A model generated the notes under the pieces. The model was not told where the DNA came from. It did not search any database and saw only the letters and a list, made by a program, of their open reading frames with translations. From the IMG/VR virus record IMGVR_UViG_3300042894_002735, positions 1-64,000 of that record: a DNA stretch of 64,000 bases; one strand, written 5' to 3'. Below are positions 9,176 through 19,600 of this stretch, in pieces. Within the stretch, counting starts at the first letter, position 1, and each line of letters begins with the position of its first letter. The translations under genes and the position numbers were made by a program. This stretch comes from a virus.

Positions 9176-12153
9176 TAGTTACAATTGATACTTAAGTTTA
9201 TGCAGACATTTAATTCTACCGAGTCTTGTAAATTCTGAGTCGCACAACTCAGATTTGTTATTGTCAACTTATTACCGTTTAGGGTATAAGTAAAACCATA
9301 TTGGAATAATTTGTATAAATTATCTATCAAGGTTGTTCTCCACATAAAGTTTGTTGGTGCATCGTTGATTCCATAACCCTGATAGAAGTATTGATTAATA
9401 ATTACCTGTCCCCCAATTTTTAACTCCAAATACCACTGAGAATTAATTGAGTTCTGAATACACTGTGTCAGTGTTAAACCTGACTCTGTCAAGAAATTAT
9501 CAACTCTGTTGTTCAATATGGACGTGAAACTTGAAACATTAGTATCTCCATTCAACCAAGGGTAAATAAAGAAGTCCACATACTCCGTATTACAATCGTA
9601 ATCGAAAATGTTTGTTGTGATGAAACAAGGTTCAGCAGGAACAGGAATGATTTGACAACCCCTTTGTCTTCTATAAACATATTTCTGTCTGTGGAAAATA
9701 GAGTTTTCTAATCTTGTTCCTGAATTCCAAATTGTTGTGGCGGGTATCATATTTTCAATCAACTTCATCCAATATGGACCTAACGAGTTTACATATTCAA
9801 TAAGTTTTTGATACGTGTATTTGTTGTTAGGTAATCCAACTGTCTGTTCTGATTGAAGGTATTTCCAAAATATAGATTGCAGTGTTAGATATCCGCCAGT
9901 CTTACCGTCACTTGAATACATCCTATTACGAGTGTTAATCATATTCTGCCAAAAAGTCTGAGCAAATTCAAAGAATGTTTTGCTCTGAGGTTGGGGGTCA
10001 ATAAACGTATCATCAACACCATATGGGAATATGAAATCGGCAGTAAATCCTGATGATGGAATTGGATAGTCGTATTTGTTTGACTGGTCCCAAACATCGT
10101 AAGTAAAACCTTGTCCAACGTTTAAGAATATGTCAACGTTTTTAACGTTAAGAACTAGCTTATCGTTATCGGTATAGTAATATGAATTAAAACCACCTTC
10201 AACTGAAACTCTTAACTTATTGTCATCATCTAACCAAGATTTTTTATTATCAACAACTTTAACAATTTTGAATCCCTCTTTCATATATGGGAATTGTTCA
10301 AATCTTTGAAGGTAAATTCCACCATAAGTGAAAGGTTGTAATTGTGTTTGGATATTGGTGTTGTCCCCCGTAAATGTTAAACCATTTAATTGTAATTCGT
10401 TAGGACTTCTGTGTTGTGGAGTTTGTTCATACCAACCAGCGCCTTCTTGGAAGAATGTTGAGTTTGTTCCCAATCCTGGTGTTGGTGCTTTAGGCCAACC
10501 AAAAATATCTACAGGATAATCATCCCTCAATATTGTCACATCATCATATTGTGTATTTGTTGTGTAGGCACTATACAAAACACCTTTCAATTTATAAGTG
10601 TTTGCACTATCTAAACTTGGTACCGTATTTACGTATGTTCCACCTGATAACTGAGCGAATTGCGTATTAAATTTCGCCATATCAATTCTTTGGTCAGCCA
10701 AGTAAACGTGCTCATTATAATCAATCAAAGCATCAGGCGCCCCAATTAATCTTAATAAGAATTCTACGGACCTTCTTGTTCCTTTAGATTTGAATAGGTA
10801 GGCAGAATTTAAAATAAGGTTTCTATAGAACTGATAGTTTAACTCTGTAGGTGTTAATGACGCCGCATAACCAGGGTATTCACTTATACCTGTATTACCA
10901 AATACAGAATCTAAAAAGTTTTCATTTGTAATTGGTGAGAAATTGTTAGACCATCCTAAAGTTTTTGATAAGTTAACCAATAACTGTGATGGAATATCGT
11001 TTTGAGGAACATAATTAACGTTATTCATAAATGCCAGTGCATCAATGAATTGTTTTATTTGGTCAAAACTTCTACCATATAGTTGTAAAACTTTTTCAAC
11101 TTTATGGTCCATAGTATCAAATTCTTTAATTGAATCCGTAACTAAAAATCTTGATATTAAGTTTGTTTTGAATGAATCCAAATACTCAGCCATATCAGCC
11201 AACTTGGCAAGATAAGTATCAAAAGATGCCGACCTAATGTCTAAGTTCCAAGGACCATCTTTTGGCCAAGTAACCGTGTCGTAAGCAGTATAAAACTGAC
11301 CCGCATCGTTCTGTCTTGGGACTTGGAAATTTGCAGTGTATGGTGGTTGGATTTGTCTATTAAGTAAGAATTTCTCAATCTCATCAAAATTCTCTAAAAA
11401 TACTTTGTCCGTAATATAGTCGTTTAACTTGACAAGGTAGTCGTCATATATTGTTGTTGCGGTTCCAAATGGTTGACCTGAAACAATCAGTTGAATCTGA
11501 CCTGAACTTAAACTTTGTGCTGGTGTAAATCCGATTACTTGATAATCAATTCCAGAGAACGTTAAAGCGTAATTCAAATATGACTTTGTCATATCTCGAT
11601 ATTCCGACGCAATAATTTCACGAGCGGCTAAATTTGTTGTCGCACTTACCGAAAAATCTATTATAAACGGATTATTAATTCTTTCAACAGGGATTTTAAA
11701 TATTGTTTCGTCTTCAACAGAATCATAAACAATATTTGTCGCCGTAGCGCCAGTTGTAAAATCTGTCATTAGATAATACACATCCAATGAAGCAGGAAAA
11801 AAATTAATTATCTTTTGGATTGATACTGAAAATCTTTTTGCCAAAGAACCATACAACGAAAAGTTTAATACTTGGGAGACATCGTAATTAGGATACACTC
11901 TGAATTGTGTTGCCTGTATTCTTCTACTCTCATTTAAATCGTTGATGTCTAACCCTTCCAAATTTATTGGTTCGGAAAAAGTTCCGATTGAAAAGGTTCT
12001 GTTAACTTTTTCGGTTACACTTGTTGTAAAGTCAAAAACAGCCGAGGTAAGACCTCCCCCATCAACAACTTGGAATCCAACGATGTTGTCAAAAGCACCT
12101 GTTCCATTTCCTGGTCTTGGTGGGTAAAAAAACTTGTTGCTGTTAATTGCCAT
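9175..12153 (-). CDS. Large tail/baseplate structural protein
   Basis: A 992-residue protein. Around residue 455 it carries FKSKGTRRSVEFLLRLIG. I associate this segment with tail proteins of the P2 gpI / baseplate-periphery type, which carry a K-G-T..(8-10)..hhxxhG motif. The rest looks like a mixed beta-rich structural protein. The C-terminus has several cysteines. Both ends are translationally coupled (TAATG at 12153 and 9175). The position among baseplate genes after the gp6- and gp25-like wedge genes supports a peripheral baseplate role. The exact T4 counterpart is not clear. Confidence 0.65.
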   Translation of the reverse strand: MAINSNKFFYPPRPGNGTGAFDNIVGFQVVDGGGLTSAVFDFTTSVTEKVNRTFSIGTFSEPINLEGLDINDLNESRRIQATQFRVYPNYDVSQVLNFSLYGSLAKRFSVSIQKIINFFPASLDVYYLMTDFTTGATATNIVYDSVEDETIFKIPVERINNPFIIDFSVSATTNLAAREIIASEYRDMTKSYLNYALTFSGIDYQVIGFTPAQSLSSGQIQLIVSGQPFGTATTIYDDYLVKLNDYITDKVFLENFDEIEKFLLNRQIQPPYTANFQVPRQNDAGQFYTAYDTVTWPKDGPWNLDIRSASFDTYLAKLADMAEYLDSFKTNLISRFLVTDSIKEFDTMDHKVEKVLQLYGRSFDQIKQFIDALAFMNNVNYVPQNDIPSQLLVNLSKTLGWSNNFSPITNENFLDSVFGNTGISEYPGYAASLTPTELNYQFYRNLILNSAYLFKSKGTRRSVEFLLRLIGAPDALIDYNEHVYLADQRIDMAKFNTQFAQLSGGTYVNTVPSLDSANTYKLKGVLYSAYTTNTQYDDVTILRDDYPVDIFGWPKAPTPGLGTNSTFFQEGAGWYEQTPQHRSPNELQLNGLTFTGDNTNIQTQLQPFTYGGIYLQRFEQFPYMKEGFKIVKVVDNKKSWLDDDNKLRVSVEGGFNSYYYTDNDKLVLNVKNVDIFLNVGQGFTYDVWDQSNKYDYPIPSSGFTADFIFPYGVDDTFIDPQPQSKTFFEFAQTFWQNMINTRNRMYSSDGKTGGYLTLQSIFWKYLQSEQTVGLPNNKYTYQKLIEYVNSLGPYWMKLIENMIPATTIWNSGTRLENSIFHRQKYVYRRQRGCQIIPVPAEPCFITTNIFDYDCNTEYVDFFIYPWLNGDTNVSSFTSILNNRVDNFLTESGLTLTQCIQNSINSQWYLELKIGGQVIINQYFYQGYGINDAPTNFMWRTTLIDNLYKLFQYGFTYTLNGNKLTITNLSCATQNLQDSVELNVCINLSINCN

Positions 12154-13061
12154 TATCCTGTAATCGTCGTGAAGTTTTTAGTGAAATCAATGTTATTACC
12201 TCTATCTTGACGAACTTCATATAACAACGCATTAAATTGGTCACGAATTTCAAACAAGTTGTATTGTTTGTAAATGTTGTTTTGACTATCATACATTGTG
12301 TATACACCGTCATCAATAGATTTGGTTTGGTTACCGTAAAGGGCAATTGCAAGTGATGAGATATCGTATTCAACAATATCAATTTCAACTGTCACAGGAT
12401 TGAAGTAGGTATTTGTGATAATGATACCTTGTCCTGGCTGTCCAATAAATGGTGTTGCGTTAGGTTTATTTGTTGGTGATGAAGATGGTGTTACTGTTAG
12501 GAATAATAAATTTGTTACCCCATCAACATATCTATATCTAACCGCCTTTTGAGTTGTGTTTATTTGATTTGTAACCACAGGTTCACAATAAAAACAAGAT
12601 GTAACAATTCTAAAAAAGTTTGGTATTTTAGAACCATCAGCATTCAAATACTCAATTCTAAAACCTATAAGACCTTGTGGTACAAATTTATTTCTATATT
12701 GTGAAGGCACGTTATTTAGGTCTACAATAATACCTTTTACGTTAGGTAATGCACTAAGAACACCACAATCAGTAATTGTGGTTCTAATTTGTGCAGGTCT
12801 AATCATCAAAGTGTAGATTCCTATGTCAGTAAATTCATCTGCAGGTAATGTTAGGTTGTATAAACCTCCCAAAATCTCAACATTAGCATTTCCACCTGTT
12901 TGTTCATTATTGAAGTATGGTCTCAATATTGAAGGTGCGTCAAGGGTCTTGAGAACAAAATCCTCAGTCTCATCTCTCGATGGCGTGTAATTTAAGATTA
13001 TCTCAACATCTTCGGGTGAGACATCTGCCGGTCTAATCGTTCCGTATGTTCCAATTGCCAT
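12153..13061 (-). CDS. Structural protein of the baseplate block, unknown family
   Basis: A 302-residue protein (MAIGTYGTIRPADVSPEDVE). It has no catalytic motif or membrane segment and is rich in beta-prone sequence. It heads a short unit with a TATTTAT element 18 bases before the ATG and couples by TAATG to the 992-residue gene. An accessory baseplate role is inferred only from position. Confidence 0.65.
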   Translation of the reverse strand: MAIGTYGTIRPADVSPEDVEIILNYTPSRDETEDFVLKTLDAPSILRPYFNNEQTGGNANVEILGGLYNLTLPADEFTDIGIYTLMIRPAQIRTTITDCGVLSALPNVKGIIVDLNNVPSQYRNKFVPQGLIGFRIEYLNADGSKIPNFFRIVTSCFYCEPVVTNQINTTQKAVRYRYVDGVTNLLFLTVTPSSSPTNKPNATPFIGQPGQGIIITNTYFNPVTVEIDIVEYDISSLAIALYGNQTKSIDDGVYTMYDSQNNIYKQYNLFEIRDQFNALLYEVRQDRGNNIDFTKNFTTITG

Positions 13062-13079
13062 TTTTTAGTTCTTATTTTA

Positions 13080-13086
13080 ATAAATA
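13080..13086 (-). promoter_or_regulatory. TATTTAT late-promoter-like element
   Basis: TATTTAT on the coding strand, 18 bases before the ATG at 13061. The leader is A-rich with no Shine-Dalgarno sequence. Confidence 0.5.
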
Positions 13087-13088
13087 GT

Positions 13089-14156
13089 TTATGCCTTTTT
13101 TTCTATGACAAAATATCCATATCCATAGTTAATCATATCACTTAAATTGTCTACCTCACCAATTCTTCTAACAGGTTCATATGCAGCAATCTTACCCCTT
13201 TCAACATATACATCTGTTGTTATTTGTGGTTGGTCAACAGATTTCATCAGTAATGGGTTTTTTATAATCGGTACCGCAGTGATATTATCCTCTGTAAAAC
13301 CACTACTATTTTCAAAGTATATTGTTTGTCCGTCAACATAATCATAGTAATCAACACCATTTACAGTGTATGCGGTATAAACAGGATTCATTTGAGTTAT
13401 TGCCCCAATAATCGCACCTTTTTGAATTACAGGAACCCCAATAATATATTGAACGTTTCCGTATTGTTCCAACATTTTTAATTGTGATGTTGTGTTACCA
13501 GAAACAACAAAAGGAACTTGTTCGTATGATTTTGTTTCTTGAGCCTCAATTGTGTTAATTGCGTCACCGCTAAAAATGTAATCATAACTAACAGGTGTTG
13601 CGGACCAACTACCACCTAATGGTTGGAAAAATGCTTTACCAAGTGGGTTGTAAATAACCGTATTTGAGAAAGGAACCTTAACATCTTTTTTAACAGTATT
13701 AATTCCAAATGGATTAGTCTGTTTCATTGTTATGGTATAACCAGAAGAGAACAAAGGATATGTATGTTGAAGTGTCCCTCCATTAAAATTTTCAATCGGG
13801 CTATTGTCTCCCCAATCAATAGTGTATTGAGAAAATTCCAAGAATTTTTTTAAGTCTGATGAGGTGTTATAAACAGTAAACAAATATGGATTTGCAGTGG
13901 TTGATGAGAATACAAAGTTTGTCGTTACATCTGATTGAAAAGCTGCTCCATCAAAAGGACTATAATATCCCATTTCAATGGTAGTGTCAGTTAACATAAT
14001 TGGGACGGTAAGTCCTGTCATTATTGACGTTCCATTTGGACCACCACTTAATACTTGGGACATACCAGAATAAACCCCATAAGTTTCACCATTTACGGTA
14101 ACTTGTGAAAGGTCAGACTTTATAAACTCAGGTGATACAACAAATCTATAATCCAT
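13089..14156 (-). CDS. Structural protein with a PKD-like domain
   Basis: A 355-residue protein. Residues about 108-145 read YTIDWGDNSPIENF, then HTYPLFSSGYTITM. The W-G-D-x-S and H-x-Y...Y-x-I pattern is typical of PKD (polycystic-kidney-disease-like) beta-sandwich domains. These are common in Bacteroidota surface proteins and some phage adhesins. The gene begins in a TAATG overlap with the upstream 281-residue gene. A role in the baseplate or short fibre is inferred from context. Confidence 0.65.
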   Translation of the reverse strand: MDYRFVVSPEFIKSDLSQVTVNGETYGVYSGMSQVLSGGPNGTSIMTGLTVPIMLTDTTIEMGYYSPFDGAAFQSDVTTNFVFSSTTANPYLFTVYNTSSDLKKFLEFSQYTIDWGDNSPIENFNGGTLQHTYPLFSSGYTITMKQTNPFGINTVKKDVKVPFSNTVIYNPLGKAFFQPLGGSWSATPVSYDYIFSGDAINTIEAQETKSYEQVPFVVSGNTTSQLKMLEQYGNVQYIIGVPVIQKGAIIGAITQMNPVYTAYTVNGVDYYDYVDGQTIYFENSSGFTEDNITAVPIIKNPLLMKSVDQPQITTDVYVERGKIAAYEPVRRIGEVDNLSDMINYGYGYFVIEKKA

Positions 14157-15001
14157 TAGGGTGCAACATATTCATACCATTTTATCGGTGATGCCACCGT
14201 ACCAACTCTTTCAAAAGTTATTGTATCATACATTGTGTATGTTTGAGTCGGGTAATCCAAAGCCACTAAATAATAAAAATTAAATAATGAGTTAGGGCCA
14301 AAACTATTGGTTACTTGTTCTGATTGTGGTCTATTAACAAATCTTGTAAATGAACCGTCTTTTGCGTTCCAAAACTTACAAGAAACATAAAACTTATCTA
14401 TATCCAAATATGTTCGTGATTTCAACCAATAAATAAAATAACCGTCTTTATCTCCAACCCAATCCAAAACATAACTTGGTTTCATAATTGAAACATCCTG
14501 ACCTTGCATTACAGCAGGCATTTTCAAACCTTGGGTTACTGGTAAAATAACAGTTAAATAAATTGTTTGACCTTTATCACTTGGTGAGTTATAATAATCA
14601 AGTTTCCAAAATGAATTTTTAAAACCATTTGAAAAGTAATATACCTCATCCGTTGAGAAGTCATCGGCTCTGTAATCAACAATCCAGTTTTGTGTAGAAC
14701 CTGTCCCACTTATTGAGCCACCCGAAAAGAAATAAAAATCATAATTTAAACTGGTGTCATAAACACCTAAATTAGTATTGTTAACATCGGTAACACCTGA
14801 ATGTGAAAACCTATCAGTTTCAAAGTCTATAGGTCTACCAGCAACATCCCTATCAATTTCAGTTTGAATTGCATTGATTTCATTTTCGGTGTCGAGAAGT
14901 TCCCAATCCAATTGAACAGGTATATTTAAAATCCTGTCACTATTACGTGGTACGGTTAATGTTATTTTATTCACAGTCGTCAATAATTGGTTGTGCTCCA
15001 A
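14156..15001 (-). CDS. Structural protein of the baseplate block, unknown family
   Basis: The longest frame has 281 residues but starts at TTG, 34 bases inside the upstream gene. No ATG is available near the N-terminus. A GTG at 14974 (VNKITLTVPRN) is an equally good start that overlaps the upstream stop by only a few bases. The protein is aromatic-rich (Tyr, Trp, Phe), as many baseplate proteins are. I see no recognisable domain. Confidence 0.6.
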   Translation of the reverse strand: MEHNQLLTTVNKITLTVPRNSDRILNIPVQLDWELLDTENEINAIQTEIDRDVAGRPIDFETDRFSHSGVTDVNNTNLGVYDTSLNYDFYFFSGGSISGTGSTQNWIVDYRADDFSTDEVYYFSNGFKNSFWKLDYYNSPSDKGQTIYLTVILPVTQGLKMPAVMQGQDVSIMKPSYVLDWVGDKDGYFIYWLKSRTYLDIDKFYVSCKFWNAKDGSFTRFVNRPQSEQVTNSFGPNSLFNFYYLVALDYPTQTYTMYDTITFERVGTVASPIKWYEYVAP

Positions 15002-16661
15002 TAGACACCCCTTGTATTATATCTTGATAATTACTTCCTTCTGGAATTAACTTGAATATAACACTCTCAAAAGGGTATTGAGCATTGTTTAAGAATGGGT
15101 AAATAACCCCTCTGTTATTATCATCAAACTCACCAACACTATACGGTTCTCTCCATCTGAAAAGATTATCAGATGATGAATAGAATGCATAATTAGGTAC
15201 GTCTTCAGTTATATCAGGAACACCTGTTTCAACATAACTTGAATACACTTTGAGAGTTGTTGGATAGTGAACTTTGTAATAATATCCACCCGTATTTCCT
15301 GTTGGTGAATCAACAGTTTTAAACACATCTTGATTGAATTTTATCTTTTGAATGTATGGTGATATCACTCTCTCAATTTGTTCATAATCATTCCACTCAC
15401 AAAAATCACCATCAATTAAATCACCAATATTTAAAACATTATTATAATAAAAAGTCTCTGTTGAACCATTTGTTTTTGTGTGGCTTGAAACGGTTATGTT
15501 AGTATCTGAATATGAGTTGTTATCGTCCCACCAAGAATTAATATCTTTAGTTATATTAAAAAACCATCCTTGTTTTAAACCACTATTATTAAATGGTTTA
15601 TTAAAATAACCGCTATAACCCTTATTAACTATCGATAAAAATATTTCAGGTAATGGTCTCTTTTGGTTATCAACAACACCATTCAAATCCAAGTCTTTTT
15701 TCATCGTAAAGTTATAATTTAACGATGATGTCTTTTTAGATACCCTATCTAAATTATTAGGCGTAATTGATGAAAATTCGTATTGTCTAACATTTTTAAA
15801 TGGGTTTAATTCAAAACCTGTTTTAGTAACATATATGTCTGATTCATTAGCCAATACTTTGTTTCTTCTTACATAATACTTTGACTTAGTTTCTAAGTTG
15901 TCAGGATTGGCAATTCTTTTAAATGTCCCTAAGGTACCATTACTAAAAGTTGTACCAGTGTATCCAACGTCAATTAAGTTAAAAATGTATTCACTACTAT
16001 TTGACTTCGAATCACCTAAAGAAAATACGTTAAAAACTTTTTGATTTCCATTATAGGTTAATGATAGTTCAACATAATCAGCAACCGTTAATCCGTGAGG
16101 CATAAAACATTGGAATGAGATTATATTTGCACCACCTTGTTTAGAATTAAATACCACAAATGGTATACCATCTTGGGCTTGGAAATTTAGAGTGTTACCA
16201 CTATAAGTCGCCTCCATATTTTTTGTATAATCATTTTCAGCTGCGTGAGTAATGTAATAAGTCCAATTGTATGTGTACGCGCTCTGTGCAACATAAACAA
16301 AATGATTATCATTAACATATGGTCTAAAAAAATCAAACTCATAATATTGTGGAAACCCTTTCCATATCCCAGAAAGTTTTGACTGTACCGCGTCAACATA
16401 AAAAAGATTATATTGGAATGGTAAATAATCTGTGGTTCCAGTGTAGGTGTTGTCGTATATGTAATCAACTTTAAATGTTGGTCGATAAGTTTCAGAAATT
16501 TCTCTTTCGTCTTCATATAATTGTGCAAGACTAATTGATGTGTTTCTAACGAATTGTATTAACTCTTTCTGCGTTTGATTTAAATCAATAGTAACTTGAG
16601 AGTCTAATATTGGTGCAGACTTAAAACTTAAACGTGATGGAACTATAGTAAAATTATTCAT
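14967..16661 (-). CDS. Structural protein of the baseplate block, unknown family
   Basis: A 564-residue protein starting MNNFTIVPSRLSF at an ATG that overlaps the stop of the upstream 1,739-residue gene by eight bases. It is very rich in Tyr, Phe and Asn and has no catalytic motif or membrane segment. Position between the giant 1,739-residue protein and smaller structural proteins suggests a baseplate or fibre-connector subunit. I cannot assign a T4 counterpart. Confidence 0.65.
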   Translation of the reverse strand: MNNFTIVPSRLSFKSAPILDSQVTIDLNQTQKELIQFVRNTSISLAQLYEDEREISETYRPTFKVDYIYDNTYTGTTDYLPFQYNLFYVDAVQSKLSGIWKGFPQYYEFDFFRPYVNDNHFVYVAQSAYTYNWTYYITHAAENDYTKNMEATYSGNTLNFQAQDGIPFVVFNSKQGGANIISFQCFMPHGLTVADYVELSLTYNGNQKVFNVFSLGDSKSNSSEYIFNLIDVGYTGTTFSNGTLGTFKRIANPDNLETKSKYYVRRNKVLANESDIYVTKTGFELNPFKNVRQYEFSSITPNNLDRVSKKTSSLNYNFTMKKDLDLNGVVDNQKRPLPEIFLSIVNKGYSGYFNKPFNNSGLKQGWFFNITKDINSWWDDNNSYSDTNITVSSHTKTNGSTETFYYNNVLNIGDLIDGDFCEWNDYEQIERVISPYIQKIKFNQDVFKTVDSPTGNTGGYYYKVHYPTTLKVYSSYVETGVPDITEDVPNYAFYSSSDNLFRWREPYSVGEFDDNNRGVIYPFLNNAQYPFESVIFKLIPEGSNYQDIIQGVSIGAQPIIDDCE

Positions 16662-19600
16662 CTGCCAAATATTTTTCCTTAAATTTATCTAAAGCGCTGG
16701 CACCATTTATTAATCCAAAATAAAAATGATTTGGTGCACCAACTAAAAATGTTCTTGGGTAATTACCAGCGTTTAATGATAATAATCCATTGTTATCTAC
16801 ATTATAGATATAACCACGAGCATATAAATCATTGGTAAGAGCGTTTGAACCTAAGAAGTATGTTGGACTGACAGGGTTGGTTCTACTAAGTGACTGATAC
16901 TTGTATTGTTGTATATTTGAACCATCCGTTGCCCAGTTATTATTTTCACCTCCAAATATAGTATTAGAACCGCCAAATGTAGTTGTCCTCCACTGATAAA
17001 ATGGAACCGTTTGTGATTTAATACCATAAACATATTGATACGCGTTTGCAGTAGGATTAGGTCTAAAATTTATTCTACCAGGTGTTATAAAGTCTTTATA
17101 CTGAAGGTCTTCCGTTGTTGAAGAGAAAAACACCGCCATAACTGATTTAGAGCCCGGAGCACCTAAAATTTGAATCTCACTTGTTGATGTGTTACCAGTA
17201 CTTTCATATGCGTCGGGTGAAAATTTAACAACACCAAATTCAGAATTTATTGACATAAGTTGCGCCAAATCCCCATCAACTCTTCTTTCTTCTCTTGAGA
17301 ATAATTGGTTAACAACACCATTAGGATTACCCAATGTTAATAATTTACTTAAGTATTCAGAATTTGAAATTCTACTAACAACAAAGAGGTTAACTAAGTC
17401 TGAAGTGTCCCCATAGCTTGACGGTGTGATTTGATTTATCACGTATCCTCTCATACTTGGTTCTAAACTAAGCTCTGCGTAAATAAAATCTTTAGGTCCT
17501 AAGTTTATAACTGTTGTTGGGAATAATAAATTTCTAGTATTTAAAGAACCAGTCTCATTTAGAGGTGTTGGTATCTTACCAATAAATCTATTTATTGTTG
17601 CACTATATGGACTACTTCTCATATAGAAGTTAGCACTTGATTTATCATAGTAAACAAACTCCTTACAATATAATATTTCATCCAAAGTGTTATCACTATT
17701 AAAAATAGGTCTTGTTTGAATTGGTACCGTAAACAGTGTTCCGTTTATCCAGTTATTTGTAAAAGTTTGAGCTAAAACTCCTCTACATAAAGCGTAAAAG
17801 AATCTAAATCTTAGACCCCATTCTTTAAACGCCAATAAATCTTTGCGAATGGCAGCTCCATTAATTTTTGGTCCGTCAGGCATAATCACATAACACCCTC
17901 TTTCAACAACATCAGTTGCGGGGCAGTTAGGGTTTATACTAAATGTTGTTCCTTGATTCTCATAACAACTTAGACTAACCATATTAGCACAATCAAAACT
18001 TTCTAAAACGTTTGTACTTGCTGGTAAATCTTGGATGTCAGGTTCTACAGTTTCAAATCCCGTTGAGAAGTTTTCAGTTGTAAAATCTTCACTGTCGGTG
18101 TTTAAAACATATATCGCAAAACCATTGTTTTGTTGTAATACAGGGACAATAGAATCCCAACTTGACCCATCTAAATAATCCGAACTAGGTAGTCTATCAG
18201 TTCTCATAACATTATAAAACTTAGATTGAATATTGTTATTAAAACTTGTACCAGTAAATTTAGGTAATAGTGAAAAAGACAGGTATAATGAACTCGTGTT
18301 ATTAGGTTTCTCAGATGATATTGTATAGTAGTAATCACCACCCGATAAATCTTCTGAGTTATCATATCTAGCCCAATTTGGTGTCGAAGAATAACTGTTG
18401 TTTACACTATTAGTTGTTAATGATTGGGCTCCGCTAAGTGTTGGTCTGTTAAAGAATCCGGTTACAAACGAAAAATTACTCGATGCGTTCGGACCATAAA
18501 AATAAGTTCCAAAATTAGTAGATTTATCTAAACTACTATAGTATCCAACATTCTCTGATGTAAAACCTGAAAAGTCATTACCCGCTCTAAAAAATTTAGA
18601 TGGTATGAAAATCTCAGTTTGATTACTATGATTTTGAACTGAGATTGTTGATGAACTATTTAACGCTTGAATTGGTACATTTATTCTTGTTTCACCCGTA
18701 ATAATAATATCATTTTCATTCGGAAACCCAAGTATTTTACCAACCCCATACTTGTTAGTATATTTCGGTGAATATGGGTCAACACCTCTTTGTAATATCA
18801 GAACATATTGATTATCAAAATCACTAAAGACATCTCGTGTCTTTAATGTTTTAGTTGATAAATCACTACCATCACTGTTACCAGGCCAAGCTAAAAGATT
18901 TCTAGCGTTGTATTTTATAATTGTTGATGAGTCTAACATTTCAACAAACCCCCCATAACTTATTGGTGGTGGACAGTTACCAACAACTGTTATACTACCT
19001 TGGTCTATAGTTGGTGGTTGACACGCACAAATATCCATACTAATAGGGTCGTATCTTCCAAATCCATCATCAACTGTAGGACCTAACGATACTGTTTGAG
19101 GTGTGTTATTACAATCTATGTAGTTTATAGTTGTAGAAGTAGGTGCATTTGTATACGGTTCTATTGTTGTTATAGTATATGTTTGACAAGTAGAACAACC
19201 TTGAGATGCACTCAAGTTAAACGCCTCACTCATTGTGATTGCAGTGATAACTTGATAATACTCAATATCCATAGGATATTTGTAATTCGTTTCGGTTGAA
19301 CCTGTATTCAAATAGTAGGTAACACTACTATTTGTGAATTGACCTGTTGCGTAATCAATCTGTATCGGTCCTGCAGATGGAAATAAAGTTTCTCCTGAGA
19401 TACCAGTAATGTAAGCACCATCAAAAGTTTCTCCTGTGTATAGATAGTTAACGTCTTTACTGCTTTGTGGATTTACAAAAGTAAGTAATGTACCAGTTTC
19501 AAAATTAGTTGATGTTACAATTGTTAAGCTGTTGTCATAGTGATTTACACCCGTATTTCCGGTGTAGTTAAAACTGACACTCATTTTATTGATATCATCA